NCBI GenBank assembly: GCA_964562985.1
Contig: CAZLWE010000051.1
Span: 1 to 24,649 of the forward strand
DNA from: SHLQ01 sp964562985
GTDB lineage: Bacteria > Actinomycetota > Acidimicrobiia > Acidimicrobiales > SHLQ01
Reading direction: 5' to 3'
Length of the DNA: 24,649 bases
In this document: piece by piece, positions 7,476-15,623 of the stretch
Layout of the letters: the number at the start of each line of letters is the position of its first letter
How positions within the stretch are numbered: the stretch's first letter is position 1
Position numbers and translations under genes: made by a program
Notes under the pieces: generated by a model
Told to the model about the DNA's origin: nothing
Seen by the model: the letters and a program-made list of their open reading frames with translations, nothing else
Database searches by the model: none

Positions 7476-8264
7476 ATGCTAACTTCGGGACGCGTGGCAA
7501 ACATAGTGACGCTGACCAGCACCGACGCGCAGGCGATCGTTGACGCGGACGCAGGGGGGCGCCTCGCGTCGCTGATCGTTCGAGACGTCGAGCTGCTGGT
7601 CGAACGCGAGGACGACCCGGTGATGTGGGGTTGCTATCCCATGGTCCCTTTCGCTGGCCGCATCCGCCGCGGCGAATTCACCTTCGCCGACGCTAACTAC
7701 GCCATACCAACGAACTTTGGCGACCACGCGATGCACGGATTCGGGTTCACCAGTGCGTGGGAACTTATCGATGGGCGCACAATCGCTCTCGAATTCTCCG
7801 AGCCATGGCCCTTTGCGGGTCGAGTCGAGCAGCGCTTCTCGATTACCGCTGACCGCTTCACCATGACGATGACGGCTACCGCAGCGGAACCTCAGCCGAT
7901 GATGTTGGGTTGGCATCCGTGGTTTAGGAAGGCAACTCCGCTCGGTGAGGCCCACCTCGACTTCCAGCCATCAGCGATGTACGAGCGGGGCGAGGAGCCT
8001 CTACCTACCGGCGCGCTGGTCGACCCGAAGTTTCGTCCCTGGGATGACTGTTTCACCGGCGTCGGCGCGCCGCCAAGCATCTCGTGGGGCGACCTTCGTG
8101 TGGAGCTTGTCTCGAACGCTGACCACTGGGTGGTGTTCGATGAACTCGATCACGCCATCTGTGTCGAACCACAGACCGGCCCGCCAAATGCGTTCAACTT
8201 CGCTCCGACGGTGCTCGACCAAGATGAACAGCTTCAGCTGACGTTCTCCATTCGCTGGAGCTGA
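7476..8264 (+). CDS. Aldose 1-epimerase (GalM-like)
   Basis: 262 aa. A galactose mutarotase-like beta-sandwich enzyme that interconverts alpha and beta anomers of aldoses. Seen: PFAGRIRRG (58-66), HAMHGFG with H87, GWHPWF with H147, and a catalytic-base candidate E231 in CVEPQTGPPNAFN. These are the positions of the two His and one Glu of the family. Slightly shorter than classical GalM (about 340 aa), as in many actinobacterial paralogues. The start is not certain: ATG 7476 lacks a clear ribosome-binding site, and a GTG at 7506 is in frame. It is only 12 bp after the response regulator. Its sugar chemistry fits the isomerase-rich operon that follows after a 181-bp gap. Confidence 0.82.
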   Translation: MLTSGRVANIVTLTSTDAQAIVDADAGGRLASLIVRDVELLVEREDDPVMWGCYPMVPFAGRIRRGEFTFADANYAIPTNFGDHAMHGFGFTSAWELIDGRTIALEFSEPWPFAGRVEQRFSITADRFTMTMTATAAEPQPMMLGWHPWFRKATPLGEAHLDFQPSAMYERGEEPLPTGALVDPKFRPWDDCFTGVGAPPSISWGDLRVELVSNADHWVVFDELDHAICVEPQTGPPNAFNFAPTVLDQDEQLQLTFSIRWS

Positions 8265-8445
8265 CCGATACGACCGAGCTGCTCGCCGGGGGTCGGAGTC
8301 GAAGGCCAAACCGCTAGTACTTTCGCGCCCCCTCCAAAGACTGCGAATTGGGCTCTTTTGGCGTATGTCACCTGTGAGGAGCCGCGCATATTCTCTGCCA
8401 TAGCTGGATCCGGGGGGTTCTGGCACAGGGGGTACGTGACGCTCG
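8265..8445 (+). promoter_or_regulatory. Intergenic leader of the catabolic operon
   Basis: This 181-bp gap precedes the long operon and probably holds its promoter. The only symmetric site I see is TCACCTGTGA (8368-8377), a palindrome of TCAC and GTGA with a 2-bp spacer. A TATTCT (8389-8394) could serve as an extended -10 without a good -35. No hairpin with a T tract is seen. Confidence 0.3.
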
Positions 8446-9165
8446 ATGAGTGCCTTGAGGGGCATAGCGCTGGATGACGCGATGTCTGACGTGCGCGTTG
8501 TTTTGGTTCGCGACCTCGGCCGCGGCCCCGAGTGCTACGCCTCGCTGCGGGATTCGATTGCTCAGCGATTCGTTGTGCACGAGATGGACCTCCTCGCTAG
8601 CTCCCCACGCGATCGAGAAGATGTATCAGTATCGGATTGGGTTGACTCACTGGAGCGTCTGCTCGACGACATCCCAACCGTTTCTGCGATCTGTATTGGG
8701 GACAACATTGGTTCGCTCGTGGTCGAGCACTTCGCTGCGACTCGACCAGACCGCATTGAGGGACTCGTCCTCCTGAACCCATTACACGCGCTGTCGGCGT
8801 CTGCTCGAAGCGAGTATGAGGATCTCTCGCGACGTGTCACCAGCGAAGGCATCGAGGTATTTCATCAGTGGAGCGCTGCGTCGCGTCCTATGCGACCCAC
8901 CCCCGTCGTCCACACACCTCCCGATCTACATGCGATCGCCGCGGCATGGCGCGCAGTAGCAACGGCGCACACCAGCGACCTCTGCGAACTGCACTCCCCG
9001 AGCCTCATTTGTTTCAACGAATCGAGCCAGATCCACAACGACGCTGCGGCTGTTCTCGCTAACGAAATTGCCCTCTCGACGAGGGTGGCAGTGGGCGCGC
9101 ACGTCGACTCATCGGCGGCCATTCTGCAATTTCTTTCATCAACTCTCGAAGAGGTAACCCCTTGA
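8446..9165 (+). CDS. Alpha/beta-hydrolase-fold protein lacking the nucleophile
   Basis: 239 aa. The segment ICIGDNIGSLVVEHF followed by RPDRIEGLVLLNP matches the nucleophile elbow and following strand of alpha/beta hydrolases. However, the elbow G-x-S-x-G reads G85-D-N87-I-G89, with Asn in place of Ser, and the usual catalytic acid region reads CFNESSQ. A terminal His (H219) remains. It is therefore probably non-catalytic or altered in chemistry. Its stop overlaps the TTG start of livH (TTGA at 9162-9165), so it is translationally coupled to the transporter. The start is uncertain: ATG 8446 is taken, ATG 8482 is also in frame, and neither has a clear ribosome-binding site. Function unknown; a ligand-binding accessory role is possible. 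Confidence 0.65.
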   Translation: MSALRGIALDDAMSDVRVVLVRDLGRGPECYASLRDSIAQRFVVHEMDLLASSPRDREDVSVSDWVDSLERLLDDIPTVSAICIGDNIGSLVVEHFAATRPDRIEGLVLLNPLHALSASARSEYEDLSRRVTSEGIEVFHQWSAASRPMRPTPVVHTPPDLHAIAAAWRAVATAHTSDLCELHSPSLICFNESSQIHNDAAAVLANEIALSTRVAVGAHVDSSAAILQFLSSTLEEVTP

Positions 9166-10217
9166 CCGCTGGAAGCATCGCTCCAACGGCGGGCAGCTCG
9201 AGAAGGCTGTCACCGTTCGCCATCATCTCTGGACTGATCGGGCTGTTCATCGCTGCGTGGATCCTGTTCTTTGCGAGGGGGACGAGCGCGGGGCCAGCGA
9301 TCCTTGAGCCGGGAGAGTTTCTCGTCACCCTTCTCGACGGGCTTACCTTCGCCGGGCTGTTGTTCGTTGTGGCATCGGGTTTTACGCTGATCTTTGGCCT
9401 CATGCGTACCGTGAACATGGCTCACGGATCGCTGTTCTTGTTAGCCGCATTCATCGGCGTCGATGTTCAGCAACGGTTGGTCGGCAAGACCAACAACATT
9501 GTCCCCGAGGAGGTCAGCTTGGTGGCATGGTTCGTGCCGATGCTCGTCGGTGCTGCGGTTGCCGCCATCGTGGGCATCTTGATGTACCAGTTCTTTCTTC
9601 GTTGGAACCAAGGCCAGGACCTACGCCAAGCGCTCATCACGATCGCCATTTCGGTGATTCTCGCCGACCAAATGCTCGACCGCTTCGGTGGACTCGCCCA
9701 ACGCATGATCTGGCCCGGAGACGTCACCAACTTCTTCGAGATCCTTGGATCCCGCTACGCAACGAGTCGTTTGTTCATGCTCGGAATCGCCGTGGTCGTC
9801 GGAATTCTGCTGTGGGTCTGGCTGAACAAGACCGTGATGGGCATGGTCATTCGGGCCGGCGTTGACGACCGGGACATGGTTCGAGCGCTCGGCATCAACA
9901 TTTCACTCGCTTTCGGCGTCACGTTCTTCGTCGGCTCGTTCCTCGCTGGCATGGGCGGGTCGATGGGCGCCTCGTTCGCAGGTGCAGCCACAGGGATCGA
10001 CGGCACCTGGTTGTTGAACAGCCTGGTCGTCGTAATCATCGGCGGCCTCGGATCCATGAAGGGCGCCGTTGCTGGCTCACTGCTGTACGGCATGACTTTG
10101 GCATTCGCCCCGGCCTACCTGCCGCTCAGCATCTCCTTCTTCGCGATTATCGCCACCTTTGTCCTGCTCGCCATCGTGCTCGCTGCCCGACCACTCGGAC
10201 TGTACGGAAAGGCGTAA
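9162..10217 (+). CDS. livH: Liv-type ABC transporter permease LivH
   Basis: 351 aa, about eight hydrophobic segments, with the family signature VASGFTLIFGLMRTVNMAHGSLFLL near 70-95 and the cytoplasmic coupling segment VIRAGVDDRDMVRALGINI. It forms the membrane channel with LivM in a HAAT-family importer. The start is TTG at 9162, overlapping the previous stop by 4 bp, with a GAGG motif about 9 bp upstream. The N-terminal extension of about 30 polar residues before the first span is longer than in classical LivH. HAAT importers carry branched-chain amino acids, amides, urea and various carboxylates; the neighbours here suggest a sugar-like compound instead. Confidence 0.9.
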   Translation: MTAGSIAPTAGSSRRLSPFAIISGLIGLFIAAWILFFARGTSAGPAILEPGEFLVTLLDGLTFAGLLFVVASGFTLIFGLMRTVNMAHGSLFLLAAFIGVDVQQRLVGKTNNIVPEEVSLVAWFVPMLVGAAVAAIVGILMYQFFLRWNQGQDLRQALITIAISVILADQMLDRFGGLAQRMIWPGDVTNFFEILGSRYATSRLFMLGIAVVVGILLWVWLNKTVMGMVIRAGVDDRDMVRALGINISLAFGVTFFVGSFLAGMGGSMGASFAGAATGIDGTWLLNSLVVVIIGGLGSMKGAVAGSLLYGMTLAFAPAYLPLSISFFAIIATFVLLAIVLAARPLGLYGKA

Positions 10218-10219
10218 CG

Positions 10220-11236
10220 ATGAAGATCACACCAGCTTCTGTCATCGGATTTCTCGCCGTTGCATATCTATTCGTCGCTCCGGTAATCAACAGCGGGTTC
10301 TTCGTCAACTTTGTGCTGACCCGCATGCTGATTTTCGGCATTGCCGCAGCCACCATCGTCTTCCTGACCGGCTATGCCGCAATGACGTCGCTTGCGCAAC
10401 TGACGCTGTTCGGGGTCGCCGCATTCACGGTCGGTAATGTCTCGGGAACCTCGGGAGCAGACGGACTCTCCCTCGGATGGAACCCCTGGTTGTCGGCCGT
10501 CATCGCCCTGGGCATAACCGTCATCGTCGCGGCGATCTTCGGGGCCGTCGCAGCCAGAACAGAAGGCATCTACTACCTGATGTTGACGTTCATCTTCTCG
10601 GTCATTGGCTTCAACTTCTTCGGCCAGGTCATTACCTTCTCAGGCTTTGGCGGCATCACCGGTATCGACCCACCTTCAATTCTCGACAACGAAACCACGC
10701 TCTACTACCTCGCCGTTGCCATGAGCATCGTCGCATATTTCGGCTTGCAGTGGCTTGGAGACACCCCATTTGGGCTGACGCTCCAAGGCATCCGTGATGA
10801 GCCGATCCGAATGGCCGCCCTCGGATTCAATGTTCCACTGCACCGAACGCTCGCATTCATCGCCTCAGGATTTGTGGCGGGAATCGCCGGAATCTTGTTC
10901 GTGTGGTGGAACGGTCAGGTCGACCCAAACACCATTGGCATCGGCGCAACCATCGATCTGCTCATCATCGCCGTGATCGGCGGAATCGCACGCTTGTCGG
11001 GAGCGTGGCTCGGATCATTGATCTTCGTTCTCGCCAACGTGTACCTGCGTGATATTCCCGGCTTGGAGTCAATCGGACTTGGCGAGGACCGCTTCAACAC
11101 CGTCGTTGGCCTCCTCGTTCTGTTCATCGTGGTCGTCTCACCCGACGGGATCGTCGGCATCTTCGACCGCTTCAAGAGGGGGCCTACGGCCGCCACAGCT
11201 TCCACCCCAATCGGGGAGGAGCCATCAGTCGCATAA
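10220..11236 (+). CDS. livM: Liv-type ABC transporter permease LivM
   Basis: 338 aa with eight to ten hydrophobic segments. Family landmarks: LTGYAAMTSLAQLTLFGVAAF near 52-72, ARTEGIYYLMLTFIFS, and the coupling helix LQGIRDEPIRMAALGFNVPLHR, then the conserved WNGQVDPN segment. It pairs with LivH. ATG 10220 lies 2 bp after the livH stop. The C terminus carries a short Ala/Thr-rich tail after FDRFKRG. A 9-bp hairpin follows before the binding-protein gene. Confidence 0.9.
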   Translation: MKITPASVIGFLAVAYLFVAPVINSGFFVNFVLTRMLIFGIAAATIVFLTGYAAMTSLAQLTLFGVAAFTVGNVSGTSGADGLSLGWNPWLSAVIALGITVIVAAIFGAVAARTEGIYYLMLTFIFSVIGFNFFGQVITFSGFGGITGIDPPSILDNETTLYYLAVAMSIVAYFGLQWLGDTPFGLTLQGIRDEPIRMAALGFNVPLHRTLAFIASGFVAGIAGILFVWWNGQVDPNTIGIGATIDLLIIAVIGGIARLSGAWLGSLIFVLANVYLRDIPGLESIGLGEDRFNTVVGLLVLFIVVVSPDGIVGIFDRFKRGPTAATASTPIGEEPSVA

Positions 11237-11245
11237 GCGAAACCC

Positions 11246-11266
11246 GAACTGTTCTCAGAGCAGTTC
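11246..11266 (+). other. Hairpin before the binding-protein gene
   Basis: GAACTGTTC (11246-11254), loop, GAGCAGTTC (11258-11266): nine pairs including one G-U, with a 3-base loop. It sits 27 bp upstream of the ATG at 11293 and lacks a T tract. It may separate expression of livM from the binding protein or protect the mRNA 5' end of the latter after processing. Confidence 0.5.
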
Positions 11267-11292
11267 AATCATCCACATAGGGGGAACCTGTA

Positions 11293-12846
11293 ATGACAAC
11301 CACATCCACGCCACCGAAAGGTTGGCTCAAACTATTGGCGCTGCTCTCAGCGCTGACGTTGATCGCCGCTGCATGCGGTGCCGACGACACCGTTGCCGAT
11401 GCTGCCGGAGATGCAGCTGACGTAGTCGAAGACGTTGTCGACGGCGACGACGACTCCGACGGCGACGACGACTCCAGCGGCGACGACGGTGGCGACAGCG
11501 GCGCTTCCGCTAACGACATCAACGGTGACGGCATCTTGCAGGTCGGCATCATGGCCGAGTGCGAAGGCCCCTTCGGTGGCTTCAATGAGGACGTTGTAGG
11601 TGGCGCATCCTTGCCGTTCATCCAGTTCGCTGGAGCAACCCCGAACGACTCGGACACCGCGCTTACCGGATTCACCGGAGCAAATATTGCGGGCACAGAC
11701 ATTGAGCTCGTCGGCATCGGCTGTGGCGATGACACCGCTGACCGTGCGATCCAGGAAGTCCGCCAGCTCGTCGAGCAGGACGGCGCTGAGGTAATCCTCG
11801 GCCCACTTTCTGGTGACGAAGGCATCGCTATGGCGAACTTCGCGCTCGACAACCCGGACATCACCATCATCAACGGAACCTCCGGCGCCCAAGAGACCAC
11901 CCTTCAGGTCCAGGCTCCGAACTTCTTCCGTTTCAACGGTGATGGCGCTCAGTGGAACGCCGGCATCGGCGACATCTTGCGCAACACCGCTGGTTGGGAA
12001 ACCGCAGTAGTTATCGCAGACGATTACGGCTTCGGCCACACCTCGGCTGCTGGCTTCATTGCTGAGTTCTGCGCTGCTGGCGGCGACGTTGTCCAGCGTG
12101 TCTTCCCACCATTGGGAACGACCGACTACAGCTCGTTCGTGGCTCAGCTCCCTGATCCAGACGAAGTTGACGGCTACTTCTGGGTTGTCGGTGGTACCGG
12201 CACCCAGGCATCGCTGGAAGCATTCGTTAACGCAAAGGGTGACCTCACCGGTGACCAGCACGCAGGCAACCTGTTCTTCAACCCAGGCCTCGCCGCAGCG
12301 CTCGGCCCAGGTATTGCAGGCGCTTACGTAGGTGGCTTCGCATCGTTGCCAGGTGATGTCTCGACTCCAGAGATCTCGGCATACCTCGCTGACGCTGACG
12401 CTGCTTGGGAGACCCTCCCAGGTGCGCTCTCGGGTAACGAGCCTGCTCCACCTTCAACCGCATTGGGCTTCGGCTTCGGCTACAGCTTCTACACCGCTGG
12501 TCTCGCACTCGTTAACGCGATCGAGGCAACCGGTGGCGACATCAGCCCAGCCGCTATCCAGGGTGCCCTCACCGGCTCGACCCTTGAAGCTCCGTATGGC
12601 AACATCACCCTCGATGCAAACAACCAGGCCATCGTTGACGCCGCTGTTTCACAGCTCGTCCTCAACGATGCTGGCGAAGTTGTCTCCGAGACCGTGGCAA
12701 TCATCCCAGGTGTAGACCAGACCTTCGGTGGCGTCTTCGACGAGACCACCGAGCCTCCTGGCCGTGAAGCACCTGGCTGTGTTGAAGCTGATCTTCCATG
12801 GATCGGTAACGCGATCCCTGTTGTAGACGGCGTACCACAGCGCTAA
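11293..12846 (+). CDS. Liv-type substrate-binding lipoprotein
   Basis: 517 aa. A lipoprotein signal peptide (hydrophobic core about 11-27, lipobox IAAAC with C28) is followed by an Asp/Ser/Gly-rich linker (about 29-75). The Peripla_BP_6 domain starts at LQVGIMAECEGPFGGF. Further family segments are ILGPLSGDEG, TIINGTSG, VVIADDYGFGHTSA and TTDYSSFVAQL. It captures the transported solute outside the membrane and delivers it to LivH/LivM. The linker is encoded partly by an 18-bp tandem repeat (11440-11475). Codon use differs from neighbours, with many CCA and GGT codons, as expected for a highly expressed protein. Hairpins lie on both sides of the gene. The ribosome-binding site is GGGGG about 10 bp before the ATG. 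The ligand cannot be read from the sequence. Confidence 0.9.
   Translation: MTTTSTPPKGWLKLLALLSALTLIAAACGADDTVADAAGDAADVVEDVVDGDDDSDGDDDSSGDDGGDSGASANDINGDGILQVGIMAECEGPFGGFNEDVVGGASLPFIQFAGATPNDSDTALTGFTGANIAGTDIELVGIGCGDDTADRAIQEVRQLVEQDGAEVILGPLSGDEGIAMANFALDNPDITIINGTSGAQETTLQVQAPNFFRFNGDGAQWNAGIGDILRNTAGWETAVVIADDYGFGHTSAAGFIAEFCAAGGDVVQRVFPPLGTTDYSSFVAQLPDPDEVDGYFWVVGGTGTQASLEAFVNAKGDLTGDQHAGNLFFNPGLAAALGPGIAGAYVGGFASLPGDVSTPEISAYLADADAAWETLPGALSGNEPAPPSTALGFGFGYSFYTAGLALVNAIEATGGDISPAAIQGALTGSTLEAPYGNITLDANNQAIVDAAVSQLVLNDAGEVVSETVAIIPGVDQTFGGVFDETTEPPGREAPGCVEADLPWIGNAIPVVDGVPQR
11440..11475 (+). repeat. 18-bp tandem repeat in the acidic linker
   Basis: GACGGCGACGACGACTCC is present twice in a row (11440-11457 and 11458-11475), followed by a degenerate third part (AGCGGCGACGACGGTGGC). 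It encodes Asp-Gly-Asp-Asp-Asp-Ser units in the linker between the lipid anchor and the binding domain, and is a likely site of length variation between strains. Confidence 0.85.
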
Positions 12847-12859
12847 CCCACTAGTTAGC
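12842..12859 (+). other. Hairpin at the end of the binding-protein gene
   Basis: GCTAAC (12842-12847), six-base loop, GTTAGC (12854-12859). The left arm includes the stop codon. No T tract follows. Modest stem; it could slow 3' decay of the binding-protein message or cause partial termination before livG. Confidence 0.35.
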
Positions 12860-12894
12860 ACCCACCCGTCCGGACCCCGAATCGAGAACGCTGA

Positions 12895-13671
12895 ATGGAA
12901 GCCACTGAGACCACCGATAGCGCAGCTGCGCAACCCCTCCTAGACCTGCGCGGGGTCTCGGTGGCATTCGGCGGACTCCTGGCGCTCAGCGAGGTTGACC
13001 TCACGGTTGGCCTCGGCGAGCGCCTCGCGATTCTGGGACCGAACGGTGCGGGCAAGACAACACTGTTCAATGTCATCGCCGGCGATATCGTGCCCACCAC
13101 TGGGTCGGTGCATATCGCTGGCGATGACGTGACATTGAAACCATCTCGAGTGCGTCCAGCGCTCGGGGTAGCACGTACCTATCAAAAGACTCGTCTGTTC
13201 GCGGGCCTCTCGGTCGGCGAGAACCTGACGCTTGCCGCCATGGGCAAGACGGGCAAACACCGCCGGTTGCGACACGGCGGGAGCTCGAAAGAAATGGCTG
13301 ATCAGAGTCGCCGTGCGGCCGAACAGGTCTGGCTGAGCGATGTCTACGACTCGACGGTAGAGAACCTCAGTCACGGTCAACGCCGCCAGCTAGAGGTTGG
13401 CATGGCTGTAGTTACTCAGCCCCGCCTCATGCTCCTCGACGAGCCTGCCTCTGGGCTGTCCCGAGGAGAACGCGAACGACTCATCGACCTGATCGAAGCT
13501 CTCGAAGGAGACATGACGCTCATCTTGATCGAACACGATATGGACGTCGCATTACGCGTCGCTGAGCGGATCATGGTCATGTCCGATGGCCGCAAACTCA
13601 GCGAAGGAACTCCCGCCTCGATCCGCGAGGATCCAGTCGTCCAAGAGATCTACCTGGGGAGCAGGTCGTGA
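12895..13671 (+). CDS. livG: Liv-type ABC transporter ATPase LivG
   Basis: 258 aa. Walker A GPNGAGKTT (48-56), Q-loop region YQKTRLFAGLSVGEN, signature LSHGQRRQLEVGMA, Walker B LMLLDEPASGLS, switch His in LIEHDMDV, and the usual LivG C-terminal ending (VVQEIYLGSRS). An N-terminal extension of about 12 residues precedes the domain. It powers the HAAT importer together with LivF. The start ATG 12895 is 49 bp after the binding-protein stop, with only a weak ribosome-binding site. The signature SHGQ also recalls UrtD of urea importers, but the remainder does not follow the UrtD pattern closely enough to call it so. Confidence 0.9.
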   Translation: MEATETTDSAAAQPLLDLRGVSVAFGGLLALSEVDLTVGLGERLAILGPNGAGKTTLFNVIAGDIVPTTGSVHIAGDDVTLKPSRVRPALGVARTYQKTRLFAGLSVGENLTLAAMGKTGKHRRLRHGGSSKEMADQSRRAAEQVWLSDVYDSTVENLSHGQRRQLEVGMAVVTQPRLMLLDEPASGLSRGERERLIDLIEALEGDMTLILIEHDMDVALRVAERIMVMSDGRKLSEGTPASIREDPVVQEIYLGSRS

Positions 13672-14375
13672 GCGCGCTACTCGAAATCAATGGTCTCGAG
13701 GCAGGCTACGGAACCTCCCAAGTACTCGAAGGCGTGAGCTTCTCGATGGGGGTCGAAGCGACCGTAATTATCGGCCGCAACGGCATGGGCAAAACCACGC
13801 TGTGCAACACCATCATGGGGCTCGTCGAACCACGAGCGGGCACAATCTCGGTCAACGGCAGCAACATCGCCGGGATGAACCCATCAAAGATCGCCAAATC
13901 GGGAGTGGCCTACGTTCCCCAGGGGCGCAGACTCTTCCCTTCCCTAAGTGTCGACGAACACTTCAAAATGCTCGAGCGAGGAACCCGTGGCAAAGCGTGG
14001 ACGCCGGACCGGGTCTATGAGCTATTCCCACGACTCGCAGAGCGGAAAGGCAACGGCGGAGCCGAACTCTCCGGCGGCGAGCAACAAATGGTCGCCATTG
14101 GCCGAGCGCTGCTACTTAACACACCACTCGTCGTTATGGATGAGCCCTCTGAAGGGCTCGCTCCAACCATCGTCGACATCTTGATCGATGCCATCCACAA
14201 ACTCGTGGAGGAAGGCATCGGTGTACTCGTCGTCGAACAGAATCTCGGTGCAGCGACCGCCATCTCCGACCGCCAACTCGTGATGATCGCCGGCGAAATC
14301 GCCGCGGAGACGACGGCAACAGAACTACTGAATGACCCTGACGCCCAACGCCGCTACTTGGGTGTCGATACCTGA
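13668..14375 (+). CDS. livF: Liv-type ABC transporter ATPase LivF
   Basis: 235 aa. Walker A GRNGMGKTT (36-44), the LivF-typical VPQGRRLFPSLSVDEHF, signature LSGGEQQMVAIGRAL, Walker B LVVMDEPSEGLAP, and switch region VVEQNLG (Gln-Asn in place of His, normal for LivF). The GTG start at 13668 overlaps the livG stop by 4 bp. It completes the importer: two permeases, two ATPases and one lipoprotein. The usual DEPSEGLAP and GRNG motifs are intact, so it should be active. Confidence 0.92.
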   Translation: MSALLEINGLEAGYGTSQVLEGVSFSMGVEATVIIGRNGMGKTTLCNTIMGLVEPRAGTISVNGSNIAGMNPSKIAKSGVAYVPQGRRLFPSLSVDEHFKMLERGTRGKAWTPDRVYELFPRLAERKGNGGAELSGGEQQMVAIGRALLLNTPLVVMDEPSEGLAPTIVDILIDAIHKLVEEGIGVLVVEQNLGAATAISDRQLVMIAGEIAAETTATELLNDPDAQRRYLGVDT

Positions 14376-14420
14376 TCCCTGTCGACCGCTAGCGGACTAC
14401 CTCGGAAGGAAAACACAAAC

Positions 14421-15623
14421 ATGGCAAACGTCTACGTAGTCGGCACCGCCGACACCAAAGCCGACGAACTTCACTATGTCGCAGGCTTGATTCGAGCCGC
14501 CGGCGCATCGACCACCATGGTCGATGTTGGGACCCAGGGTTCCGATCCATCGATGGACGTGCAGCCAAGTGAGGTCGCTGCGCACCATCCCGACGGCGCG
14601 GACGCCGTGAAATCCGATGACCGCGGCACAGCGGTCGACGAGATGAGCAAGGCACTGGTGCAGTTCATCCTCAGCCGCGACGACGTCGACGGCATCATTA
14701 GCCTCGGCGGCTCGGGAGGTACGGCTTTGGCCACACCCGCGATGCGCGCCCTTCCTGTTGGCGTCCCCAAGGTGATGGTCTCAACCGTTGCATCCGGCAA
14801 CGTGCAGCCATACGTCGGTCCGGCAGACATCGCCATGATGTACTCGGTCACCGACGTCGCGGGCATCAATCGCATCTCGCGCGAAGTGCTCGGAAATGCA
14901 GCGCATGCGATCGCGGGCATGGCCCAGCACGAGGCGCCAACCGCCGAGAGCGAAAAGCCTGCGCTCGCCCTCACGATGTTCGGGGTCACCACTCCGCTCG
15001 TGTTGTCGCTGGTCGAGTCGCTCGAAGATACCTATGACCCGCTGGTATTTCACGCCACCGGCACCGGCGGCCAGTCGATGGAGAAGCTCGTCGATTCTGG
15101 AATGGTCGACGCTGTCCTCGACATGACCACCACCGAGATCGCGGACCACACCGTCGGCGGTGTGTTCTCCGCCGGACCGGATCGCATGGGTGCAATCGCT
15201 CGATCAGGTGTGCCGTACGTCGGTAGCTGCGGAGCGCTCGACATGGTCAACTTCGGCGCCGTAGAGACCGTCCCCGAGAAGTTCAAAGACCGCAAGCTCC
15301 ACGTGCACAACTCCAATGTCACGCTGATGCGTACGACCGTGGAAGAGAACGTTGCCTTCGGTGAATTCATCGCCGAGAAGCTGAATGCTTGTACCGGCCC
15401 GGTCCGTTTCTTGCTTCCCGAAGGTGGCGTCTCGATGATCGATGCTCCCGACCAGCCGTTCCACGACCCCGAAGCTGCCGTTGCGCTGTTCGCAGCGATC
15501 GAGGCCGGAGTCGAGCAGAACGAAAATCGTAAGGTGGTCCGCGTACCTCACAACATCAACGACCCCGAGTTCGCCGAGGCCGTCCTCACCCACTTCCAGG
15601 CAGTCACCGGAGGAGATTCCTAA
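14421..15623 (+). CDS. Tm-1-like ATP-binding protein (UPF0261)
   Basis: 400 aa, the normal length for UPF0261. Landmarks: GTADTKADEL (8-17), MVDVGTQG (33-40), the glycine loop SLGGSGGTALATPAM (94-108), and VSTVASGNVQPYVGP (120-134). In plants and fungi this domain is fused to the TIM-barrel domain encoded by the next gene; the tomato resistance protein Tm-1 is the known case, where the N-terminal domain binds ATP and blocks a tobamovirus replicase. The bacterial reaction is not established. Ribosome-binding site GGAAGGA lies about 10 bp before the ATG. Its stop overlaps the next ATG by one base (TAATG). Its place between an importer and sugar isomerases suggests a metabolic role. Confidence 0.88.
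   Translation: MANVYVVGTADTKADELHYVAGLIRAAGASTTMVDVGTQGSDPSMDVQPSEVAAHHPDGADAVKSDDRGTAVDEMSKALVQFILSRDDVDGIISLGGSGGTALATPAMRALPVGVPKVMVSTVASGNVQPYVGPADIAMMYSVTDVAGINRISREVLGNAAHAIAGMAQHEAPTAESEKPALALTMFGVTTPLVLSLVESLEDTYDPLVFHATGTGGQSMEKLVDSGMVDAVLDMTTTEIADHTVGGVFSAGPDRMGAIARSGVPYVGSCGALDMVNFGAVETVPEKFKDRKLHVHNSNVTLMRTTVEENVAFGEFIAEKLNACTGPVRFLLPEGGVSMIDAPDQPFHDPEAAVALFAAIEAGVEQNENRKVVRVPHNINDPEFAEAVLTHFQAVTGGDS

Noticed and set aside
8265..8445. Riboswitch or attenuator in the operon leader
   Set aside because: No conserved aptamer pattern or terminator hairpin with a T tract could be recognised.
11347..12261. Minus-strand open frame of 304 codons opposite the binding-protein gene
   Set aside because: Shadow of the lipoprotein gene, whose signal peptide and domain are clear.
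12895..14375. Urea importer ATPases UrtD/UrtE
   Set aside because: Only a SHGQ signature recalls UrtD; there are no urease or other urt-specific features nearby, so the generic Liv call is kept.
14386..14395. CCGCTAGCGG palindrome between livF and the Tm-1-like gene
   Set aside because: Ten bases without a spacer or flanking symmetry; too short to call an operator or terminator.
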